This document shows, in pieces, positions 25,222-33,316 of a stretch of 64,000 nt of DNA. Each line of letters begins with the position of its first letter. Within the stretch, counting starts at the first letter, position 1. This DNA is from Muribaculaceae bacterium Isolate-002 (NCI) (GTDB taxonomy: Bacteria > Bacteroidota > Bacteroidia > Bacteroidales > Muribaculaceae): contig SCEG01000001.1 of NCBI GenBank assembly GCA_004102805.1, positions 1 to 64,000 on the forward strand. The letters run 5' to 3'. The notes under the pieces are model-generated. The model saw nothing but the letters and a program-made list of their open reading frames with translations. It was not told the origin of the DNA and searched no databases. A program made the position numbers and the translations under genes.

Positions 25222-28200
25222 TTAGAATGTAATGTTGAGTCCGATGGAATACTGGCGCACGGCGGGATAACCGACAGTGGCGCCGATTTCCGGATCGAGG
25301 CCGGGGAAATCGGTGATCGTGAAAAGATTGTCGATGCTGGTGTATATTTTCAGGTTTTCGACATAAAATCTGCGTGTGATTTTCTGCGGCACGTTGTAGC
25401 CCAGCTGTATGTTTTTGCAGCGCAGATAAGCCGCGTTGTGCACGAAAGCATCGCTTGCTATGTTGTTTTTGCTGTTGGCGCTGTTGCGCAGTATGGGGTA
25501 TCTGGAGCCGTAGGGGTTTTCGGGAGTCCATGCATTGTCGGTGATATCTTTTATCAGCGACTGCCCCATTACGGTGACGAAGCGGAATGCCTGGTTGTTG
25601 TAATATACCTGATGGTTTCCCGTGCCTTGCAGCAGCACGCTGAAGTCGAAATTGTTCCATTCAAGGCCTAAGCTGAAGCCGTAGGTGAGTCTCGGCAGAG
25701 TGCCGTGGCCGATTTCCACGCGGTCGTCGGTGTCGAGAGTGCCGTCACCGTTGGCGTCGCGATAGAGGAAGTCGCCGAGTTCGGGCCGCTGGTAGGTGGC
25801 GAAATAGTCGGGATTTGCATCGACAAGTTTCTGCACATAGTCAAGGTCGGCCTGGTCACGCACAATGCGGTCGACGGTGATGACGTAGAGCTGGTTGATG
25901 GGACGCCCCTCCTGTGTCTTGTAGACTCCGCTGATCGATGACACATCACCCTGAAACTTTGTCACCTTGTTGTTGACGAAGCCCATGTTGAAGCCTACGT
26001 TGTAGGTGACGCGGCCGATGCGGTCGCTCCAGTTGATGTCGAGTTCGAAACCTTTGTTGTTGACCTCTCCGGCATTGCGGTTTGGAACAATGCTTGTACC
26101 GTGCTCCAGCGGCGCGGGCAATGATATGAGTATCCCTTTCGTATCCTTGTTGTATATGTCGACCGAGCCGGTGAGACGGTTGTGGAGAAATGCGAAGTCA
26201 ATACCGATATTGGTCATGTAGGTCTTTTCCCATGTCAGATTGGGGTTGGCAAGTACGGTCTGCGCCAGGCCGCCGGCGATGTTGCCGTTGAGGATATAGT
26301 TGGCCGTTGCAAACAGTGACTGATACATATAGTAGCTTGTTGTGGCATTGTTGCCCAGTGAGCCGTATGACGCGCGTAGCTTGAGATGGTCGAGCCATGA
26401 GGCCGCGCCCTCCATGAAGTGTTCCTGCGATATGCGCCATCCGGCCGAGATGGAGGGGAAGTAGCCCCATCTGTGGCCGGGTGCGAACTTCGACGAGCCG
26501 TCGGCACGCAGATTGGCCTCAAGAAGATATTTGTTGTCCCAGTTGAGATTGAGGCGTCCGAAGTAGGAGCGCATTGCCCACTCGTTGTAGTTGCCGGTGA
26601 TGGTGCCGTTGGTCATGCCGGCATCGATTGCTCCGAGTGACGGGTCGACAAGATCATATTTTATATAGTAGTCCTGGTCATACTTGTTGTATTCCTGGCT
26701 CATGCCAGCGAGCAGGGTGGCGTTGAGGCGGCTGATGTTTATGCTGTAGTCGGCTGTCAGTTCGGAGGAGCGGAAGAAGTTTTTGTAATTATACCGGCGT
26801 ATGTATGTCCTGACGGAGCCGTCGCGCAGCAGCACGGGGCCGTCGAAGGTAAACCGGTAGAGATTGCGGTCGGTCAGATGCTGCTCGACATTGCGCTCCC
26901 AGTAGTTGCATGCAAACGAGCCTCTTACTGTCAGGCCTTTGGCCGGACGGAGCTCGGCATAGAGTTTCATCACTCCGCGCTTTGTCTTGGTAGGGTAGTC
27001 GGTGTCGTAGAACCACTGCCGGCGATATGGATTGAAATTGCTGACATTCTCCTCTTCGGGGTTCTGGATACCTCCGTAGAGTCCGGTGGCAGGGTCGTAG
27101 AGTGTCATTCCCGGCACAGTGTTGAACGCTCCCGAACCGAAAATCACATCACCGCCTTCCGCAGCGTTTTCTGACGAAGGGTTGTTGCTGTCAAGAAATC
27201 CGAAGAGGTTTGTTCCGATGCTCAGCCACGGTTTTATCCTGACATTGATGTTGGAGCGCAACTGATAGCGCTCGTAGTCGGTGTAATATATCATGCCGGG
27301 ATTGTTGATATAGCCGAACGACAGGTTGTAGTCGACATTGGCGGTGCCGCCGGTCACGGTGAGATTATGGTTCTGCACTACCGACGGATTGCGGTAGATA
27401 TGGTCCTGCCAGTCGGTGTTGGGATAGATTGTCGGATTGCGTCCGGCGTCGTTGCGCCATTCGTCGATTTTCCCCTGAGAGAAGCGGGGCGCCTGTCCGT
27501 TGACTATGAGAGCCACATTCTGTATCTCCATGAAGTCGGCATAGTCAGTGACAAGATTGAGCCGTTTGGCCACGGTTTCAAACGACACGTTGCCGCTGTA
27601 GGTAACCCGCGGAGCCCGTTCCGAGCCATGACGTGTGGTGATGAGAATTACGCCGTTGGCTGCGCGCGAGCCATAGATGGCCGCAGATGCCGCGTCCTTG
27701 AGTATCGATATGTTTTCGATATCCTGCGGATTGATGTCGCTCAGCGCTATTCCGGTCATGCCGTCGACCACTACCAGCGGAGCGGAGTTGTTGAGGGTGC
27801 CCTGGCCGCGCACTAGTATGCTCTGTGATTCGTAGCCTGGGGTGTTTCCTCCCGAATTTGTCACGGTGAGACCGGCGGCCAGGCCGGCGAGTGCGTTTGT
27901 GACATTTGTGACCGGACGGTCCTCGAGCGCGCCGGTGTTGACGCTTGACACAGCGCCTGTCAGGTCGACTTTTTTCTGTGTGGCATATCCTACCACAATC
28001 ACTTCGTCAAGCTGCGACATGCTTGATTTCAACACCGCGTCAACGGTGTCCTTGCTTTTGCTCACGTTGACGGAAGCCGGATAATAGCCGACGGCCGAGA
28101 TATTCAGCTTCGTGTCGCGGCTGTCGATTTTGATGCTGAATGCGCCGTCGATGTCAGCCATGGCAGAGACTTCGGGTTTGCCGTTGACTGATATTACTGC

Positions 28201-28362
28201 GCCTGTCACCGGCTCGCCTGCGGTGTCGGTGACAGTGCCGGTTATCACACGAGCGGAGGCCGGCAACGTGACATGCATTTCTGCGATGCTGTCGTCTGTC
28301 TGCGGCATGGCTGACTGTAGTCCGGCAGCGAGTATTAGCGGTAAAGCAATTAAGCGTTTCAT
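25222..28362 (-). CDS. SusC/RagA-family TonB-linked outer-membrane transporter
   Basis: A 1046-residue TonB-dependent transporter that imports substrate captured by SusD. After a signal peptide (to about residue 20) comes a carboxypeptidase-D-like domain (about 35-115, VITGTVTDTAGEPVTGAVIS). The TonB-box region and plug follow (DEVIVVGYATQKKVDLTGAV, VLVRGQ-type segment SILVRGQGTLNNSAPLVVVD), then a 22-strand barrel ending in the aromatic YSIGLNITF. This SusC-type plug signature is diagnostic. It is preceded by a coiled-coil lipoprotein gene 22 bp upstream and followed by susD, so the three form one operon divergent from a LytS/LytTR pair. Confidence 0.97.
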   Translation of the reverse strand: MKRLIALPLILAAGLQSAMPQTDDSIAEMHVTLPASARVITGTVTDTAGEPVTGAVISVNGKPEVSAMADIDGAFSIKIDSRDTKLNISAVGYYPASVNVSKSKDTVDAVLKSSMSQLDEVIVVGYATQKKVDLTGAVSSVNTGALEDRPVTNVTNALAGLAAGLTVTNSGGNTPGYESQSILVRGQGTLNNSAPLVVVDGMTGIALSDINPQDIENISILKDAASAAIYGSRAANGVILITTRHGSERAPRVTYSGNVSFETVAKRLNLVTDYADFMEIQNVALIVNGQAPRFSQGKIDEWRNDAGRNPTIYPNTDWQDHIYRNPSVVQNHNLTVTGGTANVDYNLSFGYINNPGMIYYTDYERYQLRSNINVRIKPWLSIGTNLFGFLDSNNPSSENAAEGGDVIFGSGAFNTVPGMTLYDPATGLYGGIQNPEEENVSNFNPYRRQWFYDTDYPTKTKRGVMKLYAELRPAKGLTVRGSFACNYWERNVEQHLTDRNLYRFTFDGPVLLRDGSVRTYIRRYNYKNFFRSSELTADYSINISRLNATLLAGMSQEYNKYDQDYYIKYDLVDPSLGAIDAGMTNGTITGNYNEWAMRSYFGRLNLNWDNKYLLEANLRADGSSKFAPGHRWGYFPSISAGWRISQEHFMEGAASWLDHLKLRASYGSLGNNATTSYYMYQSLFATANYILNGNIAGGLAQTVLANPNLTWEKTYMTNIGIDFAFLHNRLTGSVDIYNKDTKGILISLPAPLEHGTSIVPNRNAGEVNNKGFELDINWSDRIGRVTYNVGFNMGFVNNKVTKFQGDVSSISGVYKTQEGRPINQLYVITVDRIVRDQADLDYVQKLVDANPDYFATYQRPELGDFLYRDANGDGTLDTDDRVEIGHGTLPRLTYGFSLGLEWNNFDFSVLLQGTGNHQVYYNNQAFRFVTVMGQSLIKDITDNAWTPENPYGSRYPILRNSANSKNNIASDAFVHNAAYLRCKNIQLGYNVPQKITRRFYVENLKIYTSIDNLFTITDFPGLDPEIGATVGYPAVRQYSIGLNITF

Positions 28363-28384
28363 GTTTTATCTATGACAGGTGGGG

Positions 28385-29248
28385 TCAGTCGTTTTCGATT
28401 ACTAAAAAATTTGACAGGCTCCAGAAACGGTCGAGATTTAAAATGTGGAGCACCATGCCGGTCGAGTCATTTGTAATCTCGAATGAGTTTTCCGGATGGT
28501 TGGTCAGCAGCCGTGCTTTTGCTGAATTAAGGTGCAACAAGCGGAGTTCCCTCTTGTCGCCGGTATTGAAGAAGTCCATATCGAAATCACCCTTCATCAG
28601 TTTTGTCTTGCGCAGGAATCCTGACTCGAGTATGCCATGCTCTTTCAGCTGTGATTTTGACGCGACGGCGTAGTAGCAGGTGTTAAGTCGGTTTTCAAGC
28701 TGCACTGTGGTCTCCTGGGCAGTGTTGAGTTCGTCGGTGACATTGTCGACTGTAGAGTTCAGTGAGTCGACTGCGTGGCTCAGCACCTCGATATGTTCGT
28801 TGGCCGATGTCAGGTGTTGGCTGAGCAATTCGATTTCGGCGAGCTGTGCATCGAGCTGTGAGCGGAAGGCGCTGATTGTCTCTTTGAGTTCCTTATTGTT
28901 GATGGTGGAGTCAGACAGCCTTGCTTCAAGATTGTCGAGCAGCTTTTTTCTGGTATGGAGTGTGCGTCTGACCGCCTCGAGGTCGCCGAGTATCTGTTGC
29001 TGGCGGTCGGCGTTGATGCCGGCATTGTCTTCCGATACGGTCATGATGTTTTCAATTTTTTTGATTTGCTCCATTCCGGCCGACACCTCTTTGACAAGAG
29101 CGAGCAGCTGGTCACGCTCCTGCAAAGCGAGCGCGAGATCCTGTTTCGATGTTTCCATCAGGGAATTCTGCGCCTTGTCAATAGGACCGTTGCAGGAAAT
29201 CAGTATTGAGGAAATCCCCAGAGAGTATATCAGATGCTTGGGCGACAT
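28385..29248 (-). CDS. Coiled-coil lipoprotein of unknown function
   Basis: A 287-residue predicted lipoprotein. The ATG at 29248 gives a short signal with lipobox SILISC (cysteine near residue 19); an ATG further upstream is possible but would lack a clean signal start. The body (about 30-190) is a long run of heptad-like helices rich in Leu, Glu and Gln, predicted coiled coil. The last about 90 residues form a different domain (GILESGFLRKTKLMKGDFDM, then RLLHLNSAKARLLTNHPENS). It is the first gene of the operon with susC and susD, 22 bp before susC. A structural or regulatory role at the envelope is possible. Confidence 0.8.
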   Translation of the reverse strand: MSPKHLIYSLGISSILISCNGPIDKAQNSLMETSKQDLALALQERDQLLALVKEVSAGMEQIKKIENIMTVSEDNAGINADRQQQILGDLEAVRRTLHTRKKLLDNLEARLSDSTINNKELKETISAFRSQLDAQLAEIELLSQHLTSANEHIEVLSHAVDSLNSTVDNVTDELNTAQETTVQLENRLNTCYYAVASKSQLKEHGILESGFLRKTKLMKGDFDMDFFNTGDKRELRLLHLNSAKARLLTNHPENSFEITNDSTGMVLHILNLDRFWSLSNFLVIEND

Positions 29249-29352
29249 AGCTTGAATGTTGGTTTGCTGCAAAAATATAATCATCATTCATATTTATATA
29301 ATGAGTGTAAATGAATGGCGGATATCTGTCAACGGGCGTAATGTCACGCCGC

Positions 29353-29383
29353 TTGCAGATATAGCGGGAAACAGCTACATTTG
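29353..29383 (+). promoter_or_regulatory. Promoter of the LytS-type kinase gene
   Basis: TTG (29353-29355), a 20-bp spacer and TACATTTG (29376-29383) match the Bacteroidales -33/-7 pattern well. Transcription would start within a few bases of the ATG at 29388, so the message is probably leaderless or nearly so. Confidence 0.65.
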
Positions 29384-29387
29384 CACA

Positions 29388-30416
29388 ATGAAATCGTTAG
29401 AGCACAAGACCGGTCTGATTTTCGACCTGTTCTATTGTATCATATTCTTGCCGTTGCTGGTCGGGGTAGGGCCAACGCGCCATTGGTTTGACAGTTATCC
29501 GCTGTTTGCCGTTATCGTCATAGCATATCTCTACCTGTGTTATTTCACTACACGGCTTATCAATTTGCCGAAGCTGATACTGTCGCGGAAATATCTCAGG
29601 CTGGCCGTTTTCGCTGTAGCTTTTGTCGTCATAACGTATCTGCTGACCATCTATCCGCTGCCGGATGTCGATTTTGTGATACCGTCGATGAGCGAATATC
29701 AGACACGCGTCAGAAACTACAACCGCACGATAAGCGTATGGTTCATGTCGACCGTAGCTCTCAGTTATTCGCTCGTGGTGGTGTTTGTGAAAGAACTTTA
29801 CAACAGAATGCTTTTGCAGAGCATCGCCGAAAATCAGCGTCAGAAAGCGGAGCTGGCTGTGTTCAAGGCTCAGATAAGTCCGCATTTCCTGTTCAATACG
29901 CTAAACTCGCTCTACAGTCTTGTAATAGGCACTTCGCGCAAGGCCGAGGACGCTTTCATCAAATTCGTGGAGATATTGAAATATACCTACGTCACCATCG
30001 ACTACGATTATGTGGCGCTTGCCGAGGAAATATCATACATCCAGAGCTATATCGACCTGCAGATGATAAGACTCAGCGAGCACACCTCGGTGGAGTGGAG
30101 TCACAGCACTGACAACGACAACACGATGATACCGCCGATGATTTTTCTTACGTTTGTCGAGAATGCGTTCAAATACGGGGCATCGACCACCGGCGACAGC
30201 ACAATATTTATAAAGCTTGTTGTGAAAGAGGGAGTTTTGATTTTCGAGACCGAAAATCCGGTGCTCCGTCACAAGCAGGAATTCCGCAAAGACATGCCGG
30301 TGGGCCTTGACAACTGCCGCAACCGTCTGGCCGCATTGTTCCCCGGGCGGCATAAGCTGGTCACGTCGGAGGAAAACTCGTTGTTCAAAGTAAAACTGAC
30401 TTTAAATCTCAATTGA
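29388..30416 (+). CDS. LytS/YehU-type membrane histidine kinase
   Basis: Sensor kinase of 342 residues. The ATG at 29388 is preferred because a promoter box ends five bases before it; a longer frame opens at 29256 but lies mostly upstream of that promoter. Four membrane segments cover about residues 10-130. The His_kinase domain follows with the phospho-acceptor histidine in KAQISPHFLFNTLNSLYSLV. A short HATPase_c domain has PPMIFLTFVENAFKYG and VGLDNCRNRL. This is the minimal LytS type with no periplasmic sensor domain. The LytTR regulator follows after 1 base. The pair diverges from the coiled-coil lipoprotein-SusC-SusD operon. Confidence 0.92.
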   Translation: MKSLEHKTGLIFDLFYCIIFLPLLVGVGPTRHWFDSYPLFAVIVIAYLYLCYFTTRLINLPKLILSRKYLRLAVFAVAFVVITYLLTIYPLPDVDFVIPSMSEYQTRVRNYNRTISVWFMSTVALSYSLVVVFVKELYNRMLLQSIAENQRQKAELAVFKAQISPHFLFNTLNSLYSLVIGTSRKAEDAFIKFVEILKYTYVTIDYDYVALAEEISYIQSYIDLQMIRLSEHTSVEWSHSTDNDNTMIPPMIFLTFVENAFKYGASTTGDSTIFIKLVVKEGVLIFETENPVLRHKQEFRKDMPVGLDNCRNRLAALFPGRHKLVTSEENSLFKVKLTLNLN

Positions 30417-30417
30417 T

Positions 30418-31119
30418 ATGGATAAAACCGTGAGGTGTGTAGCAATCGACGATGAGCCTCTGGCTCTGCAGGTGATTGAAAAATTCTGCCGGAGAATAGG
30501 CGGCATCGAACTGCGTATGTTCACCAATCCTTCGGAAGGGCTTGAACATATCATCTCCTCCCGTCCCGATCTTGTATTTCTTGATATCGAGATGGGTGAA
30601 ATCGACGGCCTCTACATCGCCGGACGTCTTCCCGAGGGCACATGCTTCATATTCACCACCGCCTATCTGCATTATACTCTTGACGGTTTTGACCTCGACG
30701 CTGTCGATTATCTCCATAAACCATTTTCATTCAACAGGTTTGAAACGGCATTCGGCAGAGCTATGCGCCGGCTCGGGCTCAACCGCATCGCAGCGTCAGG
30801 ACAATCGGTTGTTGTCAGGCAGGAATATGACAACATCAGCATTCCGGTCGACGATATCCTATATATCGAGGCTATGGAGGGGTATTCCAAGATCTATCGC
30901 GTGTCGGCCGAGCGCGTCATGACTCGGATGATACTCAAGAAACTACTGCAGCTGCTTCCTGGCAATGAATTCATCCGCATACACCGCTCGTATATAGTGC
31001 CGCGGTCAAAAATCAAAAGTTTCAGCAAACAGGATGTCTGTCTTATCAATGATATCACTCTTCCAATCGGACGCCAGTATGCACCTGAAATAGCCACACG
31101 GCTGATGGACCGAACGTGA
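30418..31119 (+). CDS. LytTR-family response regulator
   Basis: A 233-residue regulator paired with the kinase just upstream. The N-terminal receiver domain (about 5-115) has VAIDDEPLALQVIEKF with the acidic pocket, the phospho-acceptor in DLVFLDIEMGEIDGL, and the late Thr and Lys (FTTAYLHY, YLHKPF). The C-terminal LytTR DNA-binding domain (about 135-230) has IPVDDILYIEAMEGYSKIYR and the typical IRIHRSYIVPRSKIKSF. Its targets are unknown; the divergent SusCD operon is the natural candidate. Confidence 0.95.
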   Translation: MDKTVRCVAIDDEPLALQVIEKFCRRIGGIELRMFTNPSEGLEHIISSRPDLVFLDIEMGEIDGLYIAGRLPEGTCFIFTTAYLHYTLDGFDLDAVDYLHKPFSFNRFETAFGRAMRRLGLNRIAASGQSVVVRQEYDNISIPVDDILYIEAMEGYSKIYRVSAERVMTRMILKKLLQLLPGNEFIRIHRSYIVPRSKIKSFSKQDVCLINDITLPIGRQYAPEIATRLMDRT

Positions 31120-31406
31120 CGTTTAACGGCTCAATGTAAAATTACGGTTGTTAATTTTTGATGATTAGGTAAAGGATGAGCGTATTGGTAACAGAATTAT
31201 GGTACTTCACTCTACAAAATGGCTTGTTGTCAAGTATATTCCCGGTGAACAACATTGACAAACTCCAACCTTTGCGTCTAAATTAATTTTTAACTCGGGT
31301 TGAATTTTAACATTTCAACCGGGTTTTGCATCTGACCCAATTATGCTGCCCCATGCTGACCCTGTATCGGCGGCGCGTGGAGCCGGTAGACTAACGGTAT
31401 GTATAT
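31120..31406. other. Spacer between LytTR gene and tRNA; one weak terminator, no gene seen
   Basis: About 290 bases with no supported gene. A hairpin at 31298-31320 (GGTTGAA/TTCAACC) followed by GGGTTTT is a weak terminator for the regulator operon. CCTTTGCGTCTAA upstream of it resembles the amylase promoter region but lacks the TA of a -7 box. Confidence 0.45.
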
Positions 31407-31448
31407 AAAGCGAAAAAGATGAATTTATTAAATTCATCTTTTTCGCTT

Positions 31449-31449
<1 letters not shown>
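31407..31449 (-). terminator. Terminator or processing hairpin at the tRNA 3' end
   Basis: Bases 31407-31426 and 31430-31449 are perfect inverse repeats: a 20-bp stem with a 3-base loop. On the minus strand the stem begins at the final A of the encoded CCA. The bases after it (TATATAC) are only weakly T-rich. Confidence 0.75.
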
Positions 31450-31523
<74 letters not shown>

Positions 31524-31537
31524 ATGTTTTACGTGTG

Positions 31538-31568
31538 CAAAGGTACGGCTTTTATTTGACTTTGCAAA
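31538..31568 (-). promoter_or_regulatory. tRNA-fMet promoter
   Basis: On the minus strand TTTG (31568-31565), a 19-bp spacer and TACCTTTG (31545-31538) match the Bacteroidales consensus. The tRNA begins 14 bases after the box. Confidence 0.75.
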
Positions 31569-31649
31569 TATTTCGTCGAAAAAATCGTGTTAAAAAATGT
31601 TATCTGCAAAACTCGTCATTATTTTATGGTATTTTAGCGTTATTGCGGA

Positions 31650-31679
31650 TTGAAGTTGATGATAAAAGCATTATATTTG
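31650..31679 (+). promoter_or_regulatory. Promoter of the HExxH protein gene
   Basis: TTG (31650-31652), a 19-bp spacer and TATATTTG (31672-31679) match the consensus. The start would lie near 31686, about 20 bases before the ATG at 31706. Confidence 0.6.
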
Positions 31680-31705
31680 ATGTGAGAACGCAAGTTGTCG
31701 ATTGT

Positions 31706-32044
31706 ATGGCGATTGGAACTAAAGTGATACAGACAAGACTTATACCGCGAAGTTGGAATTTTGCGGCTATTACTTTGTTTGGTCTTGTATTCACCGCCGA
31801 CAGGAGTTATGTCAGCGACCACGTGTTGCGCCATGAACTTATCCACTGTCAGCAGCAGCTTGAGTGGCTTTATCTGCCGTTCTACTTATTGTATGTAGGG
31901 GAGTGGCTGTGGCATCTGGTGCGGCTGCGCGACCGTGACAAAGCCTATCGCGCCATATCGTTTGAGCGCGAGGCCTATCGCCATCAGTATGAAACCGCTT
32001 ATCTGAAACACCGCCGTCACTATGCCAACTACCGGCGTGACTGA
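31706..32044 (+). CDS. Small HExxH protein, putative metalloprotease-like
   Basis: A 112-residue protein with no family name I can assign. The ATG at 31706 is supported by the promoter just upstream; the frame itself is open from 31535. A hydrophobic N-terminal segment is followed by RHELIHCQQQ (H43-E44-x-x-H47), the zinc-binding HExxH pattern. Hydrophobic LPFYLLYVGEWLW and a downstream glutamate in SFEREAYRHQ (E87 or E89) could be the third ligand, as in small gluzincin-like proteins. Activity is unproven. It precedes the dipeptide epimerase gene by 24 bp and is probably co-transcribed. Confidence 0.75.
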   Translation: MAIGTKVIQTRLIPRSWNFAAITLFGLVFTADRSYVSDHVLRHELIHCQQQLEWLYLPFYLLYVGEWLWHLVRLRDRDKAYRAISFEREAYRHQYETAYLKHRRHYANYRRD

Positions 32045-32068
32045 TCGGCTCCGGAAGAAGTATATTTT

Positions 32069-33202
32069 ATGAACAGAAGAGATTTTTTGAGGTTTACGGC
32101 ATTGGGTGCAGTCGCGTCAATGATGCCTGTGAGTTTTTCGGCATGGGGCGAGCCGACACGCTATGTCAACCGTGCGGGCCGCATGACGATGCGTTTTTTT
32201 TCATACGAGCTGCAGCTGCGCCATGCGTTCAATCTCGCCAAATATCAGCGAACTACAACCCCTGACGTGCAGGTTGAGATTGAATATGAAGGCGTTGTCG
32301 GCTATGGCGAGGCCTCGATGCCTCCATATCTGGGCGAGACGGTCGACTCGGTCGTGGCATTTCTTTCGCGCCTCGACCTCAGCCGTTTCAGTTCGCCGTT
32401 CGCCATGGAGGAGATACATGAATATATGGATAGTCTCAGTTCCGGCGACCGCGCGGCGAAGGCCGCTGTCGATATAGCGCTGCATGATCTGTCGGGCAAG
32501 CTCATGGGACAGCCGTGGCATAAGATATGGGGGCTCGACAGGGAGAAGTGTCCGTGCACATCGTTCACTATCGGTATCGACACCGAGGAGGTGGTGCGGC
32601 AGAAGGTGGATGAGGCGAGTCCATACCGTGTGCTCAAGGTGAAGATGGGTCTTGACAATGACAAAGAAACGGTGGAGATCATACGGTCGATGACCGATGT
32701 GCCTATATGTGTAGATGTCAACCAGGGGTGGACTGACCGTAATCAGGCGCTCGAAATGTGTCACTGGCTTGCCCGGCGCAATTGCCTTTTCGTAGAGCAG
32801 CCGATGGCTGTTGACCGACATGATGACACGGCATGGCTGCGCGAGCGCTCGCCGTTGCCCCTGATTGCCGATGAAGCGTTGCAACGCATCGGTGATGTGA
32901 GGCATATAGCCGAGGCCTACGATGGCATAAATATCAAACTGATGAAGAGCACCGGCATGCATGAGGCATATAAGATGGCTGTGCTTGCCCGCGCCCTTGA
33001 TCTTAAAGTGATGCTTGGCTGCATGACCGAGACTTCGTGCGCCGTATCGGCTGCCGCACAACTCTCTCCGCTTGCTGACTACGCTGACCTCGACGGCAAC
33101 CTGCTGATATCAAATGACCGCTTTTCGGGTATGAAAATCGTCGACGGCAAAATAACCCTTTCCGACATGCCGGGCATAGGTGTGACGCCTCTGTCGGTTT
33201 GA
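32069..33202 (+). CDS. Tat-type L-Ala-D/L-Glu dipeptide epimerase (enolase superfamily)
   Basis: A 377-residue enolase-superfamily enzyme, probably epimerising L-Ala-D-Glu from murein peptides so that it can be degraded. The catalytic set is present: the KxK pair in LKVKMG near 190, metal ligands in DVNQGW (near 216), VEQP (near 243) and IADEAL (near 267), and the opposite lysine in IKLMKSTG near 290. The N-terminus NRRDFLRFTALGAVASM is a twin-arginine signal, so the enzyme appears exported folded. It follows the HExxH gene by 24 bp. A deleted MITE copy lies just after its stop. Confidence 0.88.
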   Translation: MNRRDFLRFTALGAVASMMPVSFSAWGEPTRYVNRAGRMTMRFFSYELQLRHAFNLAKYQRTTTPDVQVEIEYEGVVGYGEASMPPYLGETVDSVVAFLSRLDLSRFSSPFAMEEIHEYMDSLSSGDRAAKAAVDIALHDLSGKLMGQPWHKIWGLDREKCPCTSFTIGIDTEEVVRQKVDEASPYRVLKVKMGLDNDKETVEIIRSMTDVPICVDVNQGWTDRNQALEMCHWLARRNCLFVEQPMAVDRHDDTAWLRERSPLPLIADEALQRIGDVRHIAEAYDGINIKLMKSTGMHEAYKMAVLARALDLKVMLGCMTETSCAVSAAAQLSPLADYADLDGNLLISNDRFSGMKIVDGKITLSDMPGIGVTPLSV

Positions 33203-33221
33203 TAAATTGGATTGCAATTTG

Positions 33222-33291
33222 TAAGAAACTGTTTAAAATTCATATCACTTTTGCCTTTGAGAAGTATCATATATATTTAAACAGTTTCTAA
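33222..33291. mobile_element. MITE-like element, copy 3, internally deleted (64 bp plus TAA duplications)
   Basis: The element at 33225-33288 has the same ends as copies 1 and 2 (GAAACTGTTTAAA and inverse) and flanking TAA on both sides (33222-33224 and 33289-33291). About 97 bases of the palindromic centre are missing, the junction lying within the TTGAGAA arm sequence. It sits between two convergent genes, 20 bases after the epimerase stop. Confidence 0.75.
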
Positions 33292-33316
33292 AGGCAATTG
33301 CTTTGTCGTCTGGATC

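Noticed and set aside
29256-29387. Longer N-terminus for the LytS-type kinase
   Set aside because: It would begin inside the divergent lipoprotein leader and upstream of a good promoter; the residues are unlike kinase N-termini.
31298-31327. Possible separate small RNA ending at the GGTTGAA/TTCAACC hairpin
   Set aside because: The upstream CCTTTGCGTC lacks the TA of a -7 box and the stem is short. Treated only as a weak terminator of the LytTR operon.
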